Positions 8,767-16,925 of a stretch of 64,000 bases of DNA are shown one piece after another. Under the pieces are notes generated by a model. It did no database searches, was not told where the DNA came from, and saw nothing but the letters and a program-made list of their open reading frames with translations. Positions within the stretch are counted from its first letter, which is position 1. Each line of letters opens with the position of its first letter. The position numbers and the translations under genes are program-made. Origin of the DNA: Mucilaginibacter celer (GTDB taxonomy: Bacteria; Bacteroidota; Bacteroidia; Sphingobacteriales; Sphingobacteriaceae); assembly GCF_003576455.2 (NCBI RefSeq), contig NZ_CP032869.1:2108001-2172000 (forward strand), given 5' to 3'.

Positions 8767-10161
8767 ATGTTTAAAATTTCTACCGTACGAAAGGCTTTCG
8801 TCAGACAACTGTCGACTTTTGATTGTGGGGCCGCCTGCCTGTCCATGATTCTGAATTATACAGGTCGCGGACCGGAGATTGCGGCGTTCCGCAGCGGAAT
8901 CAGGGTCAAAGAGTTCGGAATGTCGTTATTTGATATGGCCAATCAGGCGCAAACCCTTGGATTTCCATGCCGCAGCGTTGAAATGTCAATTGATTACCTG
9001 AAAACTATCCACAAGCCTGTTATTCTTCATGTGTTGAATCAATACCAGGAATACCATTACCTGGTGTGCTTCGGTTCCCGGATCAGAAAAGGGAAGGTTG
9101 AATTCTTGCTCGCAGATCCCGCAAAACAGGTTTTCTATTGCAAGGAGAACCAACTCGATGATATGTGGGAGAGCAAGGCGGCACTGTATTTCGATGAATT
9201 ACCCGAGCGATCTGTTAATAGTTTAAAACTAAAATGGATATGGATGTCTTTTCGGAGGCTGATTCCTCCCGCTCTCTGGTGCAGTATACCTTTGATTAAT
9301 GTCGGGGCGATGCTTTGCGGCATTGCGATTACCTGGACATTACAGCGGGGACTAACAAATTCCCTTGCTGATAAATCACTATCTTATTTAATAGCATTAC
9401 CTGTTCTCTTGTTAATTATCAGCATGTTTAAAAGTTTGATGGGCTTTGTGAGGCAGGTAATTTTACTCACGATCAATAAGAGAATCAGCGTCGAGTTCAC
9501 TGCTCGCTTCGTTGAAAATATTCTGACCAAAGGTCGTGGTGGAATTGGTGATCCTGAGTTTGCCAACTTAAAACATGGTTTGAATGACACACATAAAATA
9601 CAAGCGGGACTTACCACATTTATATCGTGTGCCCTTACAGAAGGCTCTTTTCTATTTTCATCTATCGTATTATTGACATACTTCTTTCCGCTCGCGTGCT
9701 TTATCATCGTATTGTATATCTTGATTTCAGTTTTTTTCATTATGAAGGATTACCCTGAAGCCTCGTATTTATCGGCTGAACGCCACAGTGCTCTTGCTAA
9801 TGCTGAGCAGAAAATAAGGACAGAACTTCCATTTTTTAATGGCCTGAACGCTCAGGAGACCAGCAAGAAAATTAATGTACATCGAAGTTTGCACGAAAAT
9901 TATATTGATTCTGAAAGAAAAATAGGTATGGCCTTGGTAAAACAAAGCCTGCTGCTCGAATGCATCGGCAATTTGGCGGTGATTATCGTTTTTACGCTGG
10001 GCCTCCTGAGATTGGAAAAAAGTATGGACTACACTACATTCATGGTATCTGTCGTTTTGTCGTTCCTTATTACTTCGATGTTTCCACGTTTATCCGCATC
10101 ATATTTTATCGTTGCAGAAGCGCTGGATTCTGCTCGGCAGCAAAGCATCAATTACCAATGA
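8767..10161 (+). CDS. C39 peptidase-ABC transmembrane protein lacking an ATPase domain
   Basis: A 464-residue protein. Residues 1-140 form a C39 peptidase with Gln14 (oxyanion hole), Cys20 in DCGAACLSM, His97 in EYHYLV and Asp117 in LADPAKQ, all catalytic positions present. Residues 160-455 form an ABC exporter membrane domain with about six segments. The usual C-terminal nucleotide-binding domain (another 220-250 residues with Walker A/B) is missing. The next 145 bases before rteC contain no trace of it in any frame. It should cut double-glycine leaders such as that of the peptide at 5918. Export would need an ATPase supplied in trans or would not occur. Confidence 0.85.
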   Translation: MFKISTVRKAFVRQLSTFDCGAACLSMILNYTGRGPEIAAFRSGIRVKEFGMSLFDMANQAQTLGFPCRSVEMSIDYLKTIHKPVILHVLNQYQEYHYLVCFGSRIRKGKVEFLLADPAKQVFYCKENQLDDMWESKAALYFDELPERSVNSLKLKWIWMSFRRLIPPALWCSIPLINVGAMLCGIAITWTLQRGLTNSLADKSLSYLIALPVLLLIISMFKSLMGFVRQVILLTINKRISVEFTARFVENILTKGRGGIGDPEFANLKHGLNDTHKIQAGLTTFISCALTEGSFLFSSIVLLTYFFPLACFIIVLYILISVFFIMKDYPEASYLSAERHSALANAEQKIRTELPFFNGLNAQETSKKINVHRSLHENYIDSERKIGMALVKQSLLLECIGNLAVIIVFTLGLLRLEKSMDYTTFMVSVVLSFLITSMFPRLSASYFIVAEALDSARQQSINYQ

Positions 10162-10306
10162 TGTTATTTCCCGTACAGTTGTTATAAATTAATTAAATGA
10201 ATATGTAAAAGAAATTAATTGCCGGATACAGCGGGCGACGCCATGCCCGTATTCTTGAGAATCCTATATCAGTGCTTTTTATTAAAAACATCTATCTAAA
10301 CCTCTT

Positions 10307-11152
10307 ATGATAAACGCGCGAATAGAAAAACTAAGGAGTGAGCTTACCACCGCTCTTGACGAAAGCAACCAAATCGAGAACCCATTTGAGAAACTTACAG
10401 CAGTACTTGAGCTGGTCGAAAAGGCGATAACCGGGCTGAATGAATTAATGGAAATTGAGGATTTCGATGGTCCTGATGAAGAAATTCATTTCTTCAAAAA
10501 TATAAAGCCGCAGATCATCGCCCTGAAAATTGAAGAAATTATTAATTATAACATCGTGATCAACAAACCAATTGGGGCATTAGATGTCGAAGTGGATTAT
10601 TATAAAAAGGAAATCGAATCACTCGAAAGTTTCTTCCGCCTGAACGCATTTCATTATCAGTATTACCGAACTAAAGCAACAGCATTCGATGAGTTGTTTT
10701 TCCTGCGGGAATCCGGCCCCTTGCCGGTTCCTTCGACGGAAATTCAGATAGCTGACACTCATTATACGACACCCATGAGTTATCTTTTTGCCAAGTTCAT
10801 AGCTTATGAAAATATTCAAAACCTGTTGAGGGAGAAGATATTTGAACTCACTAATCCTGAATGTTTAAAGTTTCAAAAGCCCGGGGCGAAAAGTCCTATT
10901 CTAAGATGGACGGGAGATGTTGTCAACCTTGTTGAACTGATTTACGGACTGTGGCTTACCGGACAATTGAATGACGGCAACGCAAATCTTGCAGAGATTG
11001 TCAGATGGATGGAATTTCATCTGCAGGTTAAAATTGGAGTCATCCAAAAAAGGTTCGCGGAAATTGAATCACGTAAACGCATTAGTAATACGAAGTACAT
11101 CGATCAGATGAAAGAATCCGTTCTCCGTAAGATCGACTTAGGGAGGGCTTGA
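10307..11152 (+). CDS. rteC: RteC-family conjugative-transposon regulator
   Basis: A 281-residue mainly alpha-helical protein with the RteC pattern: ALDVEVDYYKKEIESLESFF in the middle and a C-terminal region including LRWTGDVVNLVELIYGLWLTGQ and a basic helix. In CTnDOT, RteC activates excision genes. Here it stands alone without an adjacent RteA/RteB two-component pair. A terminator with a 9-bp stem follows. Its presence supports assignment of the downstream genes to a conjugative element. Confidence 0.88.
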   Translation: MINARIEKLRSELTTALDESNQIENPFEKLTAVLELVEKAITGLNELMEIEDFDGPDEEIHFFKNIKPQIIALKIEEIINYNIVINKPIGALDVEVDYYKKEIESLESFFRLNAFHYQYYRTKATAFDELFFLRESGPLPVPSTEIQIADTHYTTPMSYLFAKFIAYENIQNLLREKIFELTNPECLKFQKPGAKSPILRWTGDVVNLVELIYGLWLTGQLNDGNANLAEIVRWMEFHLQVKIGVIQKRFAEIESRKRISNTKYIDQMKESVLRKIDLGRA

Positions 11153-11221
11153 TCTTTTTCTTTTTAGCCAGCAACTATGTTTTTTTCGTAAAACGAACTC
11201 TTTAATAATTCTTTATAACCG

Positions 11222-11246
11222 AATGGCGCTAAAAGCGCCATTTTTT
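11222..11246 (+). terminator. Terminator after rteC
   Basis: A 9-bp stem AATGGCGCT / AGCGCCATT with an AAA loop, followed by a run of T. It lies about 70 bases after the rteC stop. Confidence 0.85.
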
Positions 11247-11919
11247 GTGCTGCACTATTTCTGATGAGTTGGCATGCTGTCAGATTTCTTAAGCGCCGAA
11301 ATTTGACCGGCAACTGATTTACGGCAAGAGCTTTCTTTTACCATCTCTTTATCAGCACCTTAACGTAAGTTGGGCTATTGAGGTTTATTTCTTCAGGACA
11401 TTCCTTATCCTTCCAGCTCAGCAATTTTTTCAAAAATATTTATCGGTACTACCGAAAAGCTCCTGAAAAATGCTTTGGCAATAGCTCCAATTTTGATCTC
11501 AACGAGCTGAAAGGATATCTCGGGACAAAAGATTGGTCACAAGGTCCGCTTGCCGGGCTGGCGGCCAATCCCTCCTGTGACGATACCAACGGTAAGTTAT
11601 CCGGAGGCTCGAGTCACTGACAAAAGGTTTACCGGAGACCTTTATCCACATCGGTGGGAAGCTTGACCGGGCTTTAACAGGTTGAACAAGGTTCTTTGAC
11701 ATTGGGGGACAAAGCATTATCCCGCTTAGCCGCGGGAAATATTGCGAAGGGGAGAGCAATCAAACTGAAAACGCATAGGCAGGTGCAAGCCCGGTTCGTA
11801 GGAGCCGACGTGAGTAGTCCCGAATCATATATACCGGCAGAACAGCAATCACGGGTTCATTACCCGCTGCCGGTACCAATAGATGTTCAGGGTTAATTAT
11901 CAACGCTTAATAATTATTT
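11247..11919. other. 673-bp stretch with no recognisable gene
   Basis: No ORF here has a credible start, length or protein-like composition; the longest are about 80 codons and look random. The second half (11500-11890) is GC-richer and has many short self-complementary stretches, so a structured RNA or cis-acting site is possible. It contains the 13-mer AAAACGCATAGGC at 11768-11780, repeated at 12899-12911 on the other side of the primase-like gene. Nothing more can be named. Confidence 0.4.
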
Positions 11920-12840
11920 ATGTCAAATTCAATAACTGCAAAAGAAATAAAGGAACAGGTTTCCCTTGTCGATCTTTTGGCCCGCTTAGGATTTCATCCT
12001 GTACCTAAAAGAGGAAAAGAAAAAATGTACGTCAGTATGATCCGCGATAACGATGTCAATCCTTCGTTTGCTGTAAATGATGACCTCGGCGTATGGTTCG
12101 ATCACGGTATCGGCAAAGGAGGGAACATTATTGATTTCGGACTTTTGTTCTGGAAGAACCTGGATTTTAATGGAGTGGTCAATAGAATCCAGAACATCTG
12201 CACACCGGATGGGGCACCGGTCAGGGAAAAACGCCCGAGAAAACAAACAAAAACCTATCATGTAGTTGAACGGGTCAAACCAATCGGCAACCATCCGGCT
12301 ATTACGGATTATCTGAAGAGCCGCGGTGTTTATGAAGTTGCCAAATTTTACCTCAGCGAGGTATATTATTATATGGAGGATGAAAAGAACACCAGGAAAC
12401 ACTATTTCGCAGCCGGCTGGCTCAATGAGCAACAATCCTGGGAGGTTCGCAACCGTTATTTCAAAGGCTGTATGGGACACAAAGCCATAACATTTATTCC
12501 GGCTCACGAGAAAAATGCAGCCATATTTGAAGGTTTTATCGACTTTCTAAGCTGGCGATTTGAAAATCCTGATGCGACCCATTCTATCATCGTATTGAAT
12601 ACGCTGTCGCTTTTACAGCAGGGTATCAATAAGGCCAAGGCGTATTCCTCTCTCGATGTATATTTTGACAGGGACAAAGCTGGTGTTCTCGCGACCCGCG
12701 AGTTTTTGAAGGCTTTACCATATGCAACAGACCGGTCGAATGTTTATGACGGGTTTAACGACTACAATGACAAAATCAAGGCCCAATTGAAGATTACCAA
12801 ACCTGATCTTGAAATAAGCCGCAACGGCAGCTTCATGTAA
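11920..12840 (+). CDS. Toprim/primase-like protein of the conjugative element
   Basis: A 306-residue DnaG-like protein. The N-terminal CHC2-type region (about 1-80) keeps the fold pattern VDLLARLGFHP ... NPSFAVNDDLGVWFDHGIGKGGNIIDF but has no zinc-binding Cys set. A toprim domain follows, with AAIFEGFIDFLSW (Glu) and LDVYFDRDKAG (DxD). Such proteins occur in Bacteroidota conjugative elements and may prime replication of transferred DNA. It is flanked on both sides by non-coding DNA sharing a 13-mer and lies upstream of mobA. Confidence 0.85.
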   Translation: MSNSITAKEIKEQVSLVDLLARLGFHPVPKRGKEKMYVSMIRDNDVNPSFAVNDDLGVWFDHGIGKGGNIIDFGLLFWKNLDFNGVVNRIQNICTPDGAPVREKRPRKQTKTYHVVERVKPIGNHPAITDYLKSRGVYEVAKFYLSEVYYYMEDEKNTRKHYFAAGWLNEQQSWEVRNRYFKGCMGHKAITFIPAHEKNAAIFEGFIDFLSWRFENPDATHSIIVLNTLSLLQQGINKAKAYSSLDVYFDRDKAGVLATREFLKALPYATDRSNVYDGFNDYNDKIKAQLKITKPDLEISRNGSFM

Positions 12841-13076
12841 GGTAAGGGATTTAACTACGGTGTATAAGCTACTCCGTCGAATTTATTCAAATCGTCATAA
12901 AACGCATAGGCGACGGAACTCAATGAGGTAAACGGAACCTACCATTTCAGCGATCTGATCGCTGATTCATAAGCTAAAATTCCGTTGTTTTTTCAACGGC
13001 AAGATGTCTTTTTGTTACACAAAAAGTCTCTTGCCCTCCCGGGAGGAACTAAAAAAACTCGCAACTCGTTTTTTCT
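12841..13076 (+). other. Candidate origin of transfer (oriT) upstream of mobA
   Basis: A non-coding block directly before mobA with several inverted repeats: TCCGTCG/CGACGGA (12873-12879 and 12911-12917), a 6-bp stem with a T6 loop (12982-12999), a long imperfect hairpin (12998-13035; arms GGCAAGA/TCTTGCC and CTTTTTGT/ACAAAAAG), and the palindrome CCTCCCGGGAGG (13035-13046). Inverted repeats beside relaxosome genes are usual at oriT. No nic consensus was recognised, so the role is inferred. The long hairpin could instead be a terminator or attenuator. Confidence 0.4.
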
Positions 13077-13487
13077 ATGGCTGAGTTAAAGAAACTGATG
13101 GGGCGCCCAATTGTGAAAGATGGGAAGCGGACTAAGTTTGTTAACGTCAGGTTCACAGAGGATGAGTTTAAGGATATTGTGGAATTGGAGCAGCAATTGG
13201 GCGTATCAAGAACAGAACTTATCAGAATGCGCGTCCTCGCTGATAGTCGCAAAACAGTCGTTGATTCCAGGGTACTTATCAAATACCTTGATGATGTGGG
13301 TGCTGAGATGGGACGTATTGGCAATAATATTAACCAGCTGACAAAGCACGCCAATGTTCTCAGCCTGAAAGGCCAGCTGGATCCCTTGATCATCGATAGG
13401 TTTAACTACCTGTTTAATGATTATATCAAAGTTCAGCAGGCCCTGGAGGCTACTTTCCGAAAGATCATCAGGGCTATGGGGCGTTAG
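13077..13487 (+). CDS. mobA: MobA/MobC-like relaxosome accessory protein
   Basis: A 136-residue protein with an N-terminal ribbon-helix-helix region (KFVNVRFTEDEFKDIVELEQQLGVSRTELIR split across about residues 20-50) and the C-terminal signature GAEMGRIGNNINQLTKHAN of plasmid mobilisation relaxosome proteins. It should bind oriT and help the relaxase load. It begins directly after the candidate oriT hairpins. The relaxase gene follows on the same strand, separated by the octamer array and an IS256 insertion. Confidence 0.88.
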   Translation: MAELKKLMGRPIVKDGKRTKFVNVRFTEDEFKDIVELEQQLGVSRTELIRMRVLADSRKTVVDSRVLIKYLDDVGAEMGRIGNNINQLTKHANVLSLKGQLDPLIIDRFNYLFNDYIKVQQALEATFRKIIRAMGR

Positions 13488-13521
13488 ATCCTATCACTTT
13501 ATAAAAAGATTGCCTGGGCAA

Positions 13522-13789
13522 GGTGGTCAGATATCACGATCTGATGATTGGTTGATATGCTGTTCCAAATGCATGTTGATATACTTCTCTTTGGTTCACA
13601 TGTTCCGAAGATAAGCTGATCAGAAGATCGTATGCGCGGCAGATCGGGCGATCCCTTGATGAATTGATTCCTGGTCATCATGATCGTGAGGTCATTCGTT
13701 ATCAAGATCGATTGATCTGGAGATCATTCGTTAGCCAGAGCTATCGATATCGTGATCTTCTGTTAAGCTGGTCGTTTGTTATCAAGATC
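13522..13789 (+). repeat. Degenerate 8-bp periodic array, left part (33 units)
   Basis: Read in 8-base steps from 13522, almost every unit starts G-A/T/G-T, often GATC, followed by four or five variable bases, for example gatcagaa, gatcgtat, gatcgggc, gatccctt. All GATC sites between 13538 and 13786 are multiples of 8 apart. No ORF or hairpin set explains this. It is interrupted by the IS256-family element. Confidence 0.9.
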
Positions 13790-15133
13790 GGGTCTGTAAA
13801 ATAAACTGTGTCAGCCCCTGCCGGCCCATGGGCCGGCAGGGGCTGATTGCTACATCAAATCTAATATCATTCTCCCAGGAAACCAAATGGCCAGCTTCTG
13901 GGCCGTTGTCGCCCAATTAGAAAGTGGCATCGTCCATTTTTGTTTAATGTTGTTATGAGCCAGATAGATCAGTTTTAACAGAGCCATATCGGATGTGAAA
14001 CCACCCTTGGTTTTGGTTACTTTTCTGATTTGCCGGTGAAACCCTTCGATGGTATTGGTGGTATAGATCAGTTTACGAATAGTGGTATCATACTGAAAAT
14101 ACGTGGTCAGCTTCGACCAGTTATTACGCCATGATTCCAATACCTTTTCATATTTCTTACCCCACTTTTCTTCTAATTGCTCTAAACGAAGTTCTGCCAG
14201 TTCGAGGGTTTCTGCCTGGTACACCGGCTTAAGATCTTTCATAAATACTTTTTGATCTTTAGAAGCCACGTACTTCAGGCTGTTGCGTATCTGGTGGACG
14301 ATACAGGTCTGGATTTCTGTTTGAGGGAATACTGTATTTATGGCCTGTGGGAATCCATTGAGGTTATCAATGCAAGCAATCAGGATGTCTTTTACACCTC
14401 TGTTTTGAAGGTCGGTCAATACACTTAACCAAAAATTAGCGCCTTCGCTTTGAGATACATACATTCCTAACAACTCCTTGTGACCGTGACGGTCAATACC
14501 AAGAATGTTATAAACAGCATGCGCTACCATGCGGTGTTCCTCTTTAACCTTGTAATGCATCGCATCCAGCCAAACAATGGTGTAAAGTTCATCCAGCGGC
14601 CTTGATTGCCATTCTTTTACTTCAGGAATGATCTTATCTGTTATAGCAGATAAGGTACTGTGACTGATATCTGTATCATACATGTCTTTGATATGCTTTG
14701 ATATATCGCGGAAACTCATGCCCAGTCCATACATGCCGATGATCTTGGATTCAAGACTTTCTGCTAATATCGTTTCCCGTTTGCGGATCAGTTCGGGTTC
14801 AAAACTGGAATTGCGATCACGAGGGGTACTAATAGATATGGTGCCATCAGAGGTTCGGATATTCTTACTGGTCTTACCGTTCCTGCGATTGCCTGAACTG
14901 CGTTCTGCTTCATCTAAATGGCTTTCCAATTCCGCCTCAAGGGCGGCATCAAGGAAACTTTTTAGCAACGGTGCAAAGGCTCCATCCTTGCCATAAAGCG
15001 ATTTGCCCGAGCGGAGTTGCTCAAGGGCTTTCTTTTTCATTTGCTCGTATTCGAGCGATTCTTCTTCTCTCTTCATCTTAAACTGTGTTTTAAGTTAACA
15101 TTTAACGCTTGACACAGTTTATTTTACACTCTC
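13790..15133 (-). mobile_element. IS256-family insertion sequence, complete
   Basis: A 1,344-bp element with one transposase. The terminal inverted repeats share TGTAAAATAAACTGTGTCA (19 bp), preceded by six less-conserved end bases that start with G. An exact 8-bp direct repeat, TCAAGATC, flanks it at 13782-13789 and 15134-15141. That is the usual IS256 duplication size and also equals one unit of the array it interrupts. An internal GC-rich palindrome (13817-13843, around CCGGCCCATGGGCCGG) follows the transposase stop and probably terminates transcription. Confidence 0.92.
13850..15076 (-). CDS. IS256-family (Mutator-type) transposase
   Basis: A 408-residue transposase with the N-terminal GAFAPLLKSFLDAALEAELESHL motif region split over residues 32-55, ERSSGNRRNGKTSKNI, and a DDE core: Asp in VWLDAMHYKV, Asp in IACIDNLNGF, and Glu in TTNTIEGFHRQIRK. 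The CIVHQIRNSLKYV motif is also present. It is full length and uninterrupted, so probably functional. It runs opposite to the mob genes and sits between them. Confidence 0.95.
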   Translation of the reverse strand: MKREEESLEYEQMKKKALEQLRSGKSLYGKDGAFAPLLKSFLDAALEAELESHLDEAERSSGNRRNGKTSKNIRTSDGTISISTPRDRNSSFEPELIRKRETILAESLESKIIGMYGLGMSFRDISKHIKDMYDTDISHSTLSAITDKIIPEVKEWQSRPLDELYTIVWLDAMHYKVKEEHRMVAHAVYNILGIDRHGHKELLGMYVSQSEGANFWLSVLTDLQNRGVKDILIACIDNLNGFPQAINTVFPQTEIQTCIVHQIRNSLKYVASKDQKVFMKDLKPVYQAETLELAELRLEQLEEKWGKKYEKVLESWRNNWSKLTTYFQYDTTIRKLIYTTNTIEGFHRQIRKVTKTKGGFTSDMALLKLIYLAHNNIKQKWTMPLSNWATTAQKLAIWFPGRMILDLM

Positions 15134-15257
15134 TCAAGATCCAATGATCCGGCTATCATCCGTTAGATAGTGCCGCTGGTAACTTGATCTCCTGTTACCA
15201 TGATGACCTGTTCGACTGATCGGCTGTTCTTTTGATCCCGCGATTTACTGATACCTT
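15134..15257 (+). repeat. Degenerate 8-bp periodic array, right part (15 units)
   Basis: Continues the array in phase from 15138 (gatccaat, gatccggc, then after several units gatctcct, gttaccat, gatgacct, gttcgact, gatcggct, gttctttt, gatcccgc). It ends 10 bases before the mobB start. With the insertion and one target copy removed, both parts join into about 48 consecutive units. Confidence 0.9.
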
Positions 15258-15267
15258 TTCTATACTC

Positions 15268-16263
15268 ATGATCGCACACATTCTCGAAAAACCATCGATG
15301 ACTTTTGCAGGAGTCCGGTACAATACAGATAAAATGGATCTCAACAGGGGAGAACTGATGTTGAAAGCCAATTTTGGTGCACTGCAGGGATTGAATCACC
15401 CGCGTCCGCAGGATTTGATCAATTACCTGTTGATGATTTCCTCTCAAAACACCCGGATAAAAAAGAACACACAGTTTCATGCTGTGATTTCCGCGTCAGG
15501 GCGAAATTATGATAAACAGGAGCTGACAAAGACAGCAGTGATGTGGCTAAAGGAGATGGGCTACAGCAATCAACCCTATCTCGTTGTTTTTCATAAGGAC
15601 ACTGACAATAATCATGTACATATAGTCAGCTCCCGGGTTGGTAAAAATGGCATACAGATCAATCGTGATTTTGAACATGACAAGGCGTTAAAAAGTATTG
15701 ACAAGGTGCTTGGCTATACCTTCGCTTTGCAATATCGTTTCAGTACAGTGGCCCAGTTTTATATGATCCTGGAGAACAGCGGATTCCTTGGCCGTGACTA
15801 TCGTAATAAAGAAAAGCTACAGCGAAAAATCGATAAGTACGTCCCTGATAAAGAGCGGATCGAAGTGCTCAAAGCACTTTTTAAATCGAAAAAACATGAG
15901 ATGGATTTTATTCGGGTCATGAAAGAGGCTTATAATGTTGAATTTATCTTTCATTCTTCACAAGGCCAAAAACCGTATGGATATACGGTCATTGACCACC
16001 ACACCAGGCAGGTTTTTAAGGGCAGCGAGATACTCAGTCTTAAGTTATTACTGGACAGTTCCGCAAGCCACATACCCGCGTTTGTCGTCCGGGAAATTGG
16101 GAAAGATAGTCACCCATGCGACCGTCAACCCGGTTTTTACAGCGAATATGCCTCTGTTCAGGACTTTATCGGCCCCATTATAATCGCTGAGGACGTCGAT
16201 GATCAGCAGGTACTGGGGATGAAACGCAGAAGGATGAAAAAAGCGAGGACGAATACGCGCTGA
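15268..16263 (+). CDS. mobB: MobB relaxase / mobilisation nuclease
   Basis: A relaxase of about 331 residues (PF03432-type) that nicks oriT and stays bound to the DNA strand. The start at 15268 gives MIAHILEKPSM; the frame is open further upstream but that stretch lies in the octamer array. Visible motifs are a candidate catalytic Tyr18 in AGVRYNTDK and the metal-binding set HKDTDNNHVHIVSSRV. The C-terminus is basic (KRRRMKKARTNTR). It lies downstream of mobA, with only the array (and the IS) between them. Confidence 0.9.
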   Translation: MIAHILEKPSMTFAGVRYNTDKMDLNRGELMLKANFGALQGLNHPRPQDLINYLLMISSQNTRIKKNTQFHAVISASGRNYDKQELTKTAVMWLKEMGYSNQPYLVVFHKDTDNNHVHIVSSRVGKNGIQINRDFEHDKALKSIDKVLGYTFALQYRFSTVAQFYMILENSGFLGRDYRNKEKLQRKIDKYVPDKERIEVLKALFKSKKHEMDFIRVMKEAYNVEFIFHSSQGQKPYGYTVIDHHTRQVFKGSEILSLKLLLDSSASHIPAFVVREIGKDSHPCDRQPGFYSEYASVQDFIGPIIIAEDVDDQQVLGMKRRRMKKARTNTR

Positions 16264-16298
16264 CGAACCGTATTGCTAAACTTCTCTATTCAAAAATT

Positions 16299-16925
16299 AT
16301 GATATGTTTATTCGGAAACCAAAAAGGAGGCGTTGGAAAAAGTACGCTTACCGTTATGTCAGGAAATTACCTGAGCCTGGCTAAACAATGGCCGGTTACT
16401 ATAATCGACATGGATTATCAGCAGTCTGTTTCACAGAAATACGAAAAGGCGAAGATCCTTGAGAATGCGGAACCCTATGAGGTAATCCCTTCAACGCTGG
16501 AGACTTTTCCCATGCTGAGCCCCGTCCTAGCAAAGAGTAAGAACGACGCGATTTTGATCGACCTGCCCGGTAAACTGGATGATGATGGCCTCATTCCGGT
16601 ATTCAAATCCGCTGATATGGTGGTTTGTCCGTTCGCTTATGAGGAGTTTACTTTTGAATCCACAGTGCTGTTTACTGTAGTTATTAAAAAAGTGAACCCC
16701 AGGATCGATGTGGTTTTTATTCCTAACCGTATCAAGGCCAACGTCAAATTTGAGATCATGTCGGAGGTCAATGAACAGCTCTCGAAATTCGGCAGGATCA
16801 CACGGCCCTTGCCCGACAAGATCGATTTCCAGCGCATTACAACTTTTCAGATGCCACTGTCCCTCTATCCGGTTATAGCACCGGTTTTCGAAGAAATATT
16901 TGCAGACCGCCTATGGAAAAAATGA
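16299..16925 (+). CDS. traA: TraA, ParA-family ATPase
   Basis: A 208-residue ParA/MinD-type ATPase with deviant Walker A NQKGGVGKST at the N-terminus, IIDMDYQQS (Walker A') and DAILIDLPGKLDDDGL (Walker B). In CTnDOT-like elements TraA heads the transfer region, probably positioning or partitioning element DNA. It overlaps the next gene by 13 bases, so the two are translationally coupled. Confidence 0.88.
   Translation: MICLFGNQKGGVGKSTLTVMSGNYLSLAKQWPVTIIDMDYQQSVSQKYEKAKILENAEPYEVIPSTLETFPMLSPVLAKSKNDAILIDLPGKLDDDGLIPVFKSADMVVCPFAYEEFTFESTVLFTVVIKKVNPRIDVVFIPNRIKANVKFEIMSEVNEQLSKFGRITRPLPDKIDFQRITTFQMPLSLYPVIAPVFEEIFADRLWKK

Noticed and set aside
10162..10306. Frameshifted nucleotide-binding domain after the C39 gene
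   Set aside because: Only 145 bases are available before rteC, and no Walker, signature or H-loop motif appears in any frame.
11256..11304. Hammerhead-ribozyme-like core (CTGATGAG followed later by CGAAA)
   Set aside because: The bases between the two boxes do not form the required stem II and no matching stems I/III were found; probably chance.
11378..11896. Two open frames of 66-80 codons in the gap before the primase-like gene
   Set aside because: Composition is not protein-like, starts are poor, and nothing matches a known family; left as non-coding.
13417..13705. Overlapping frames on both strands in the mobA-mobB gap
   Set aside because: They are by-products of the 8-base periodic array, whose period cannot sustain a codon pattern, and they overlap mobA or each other.
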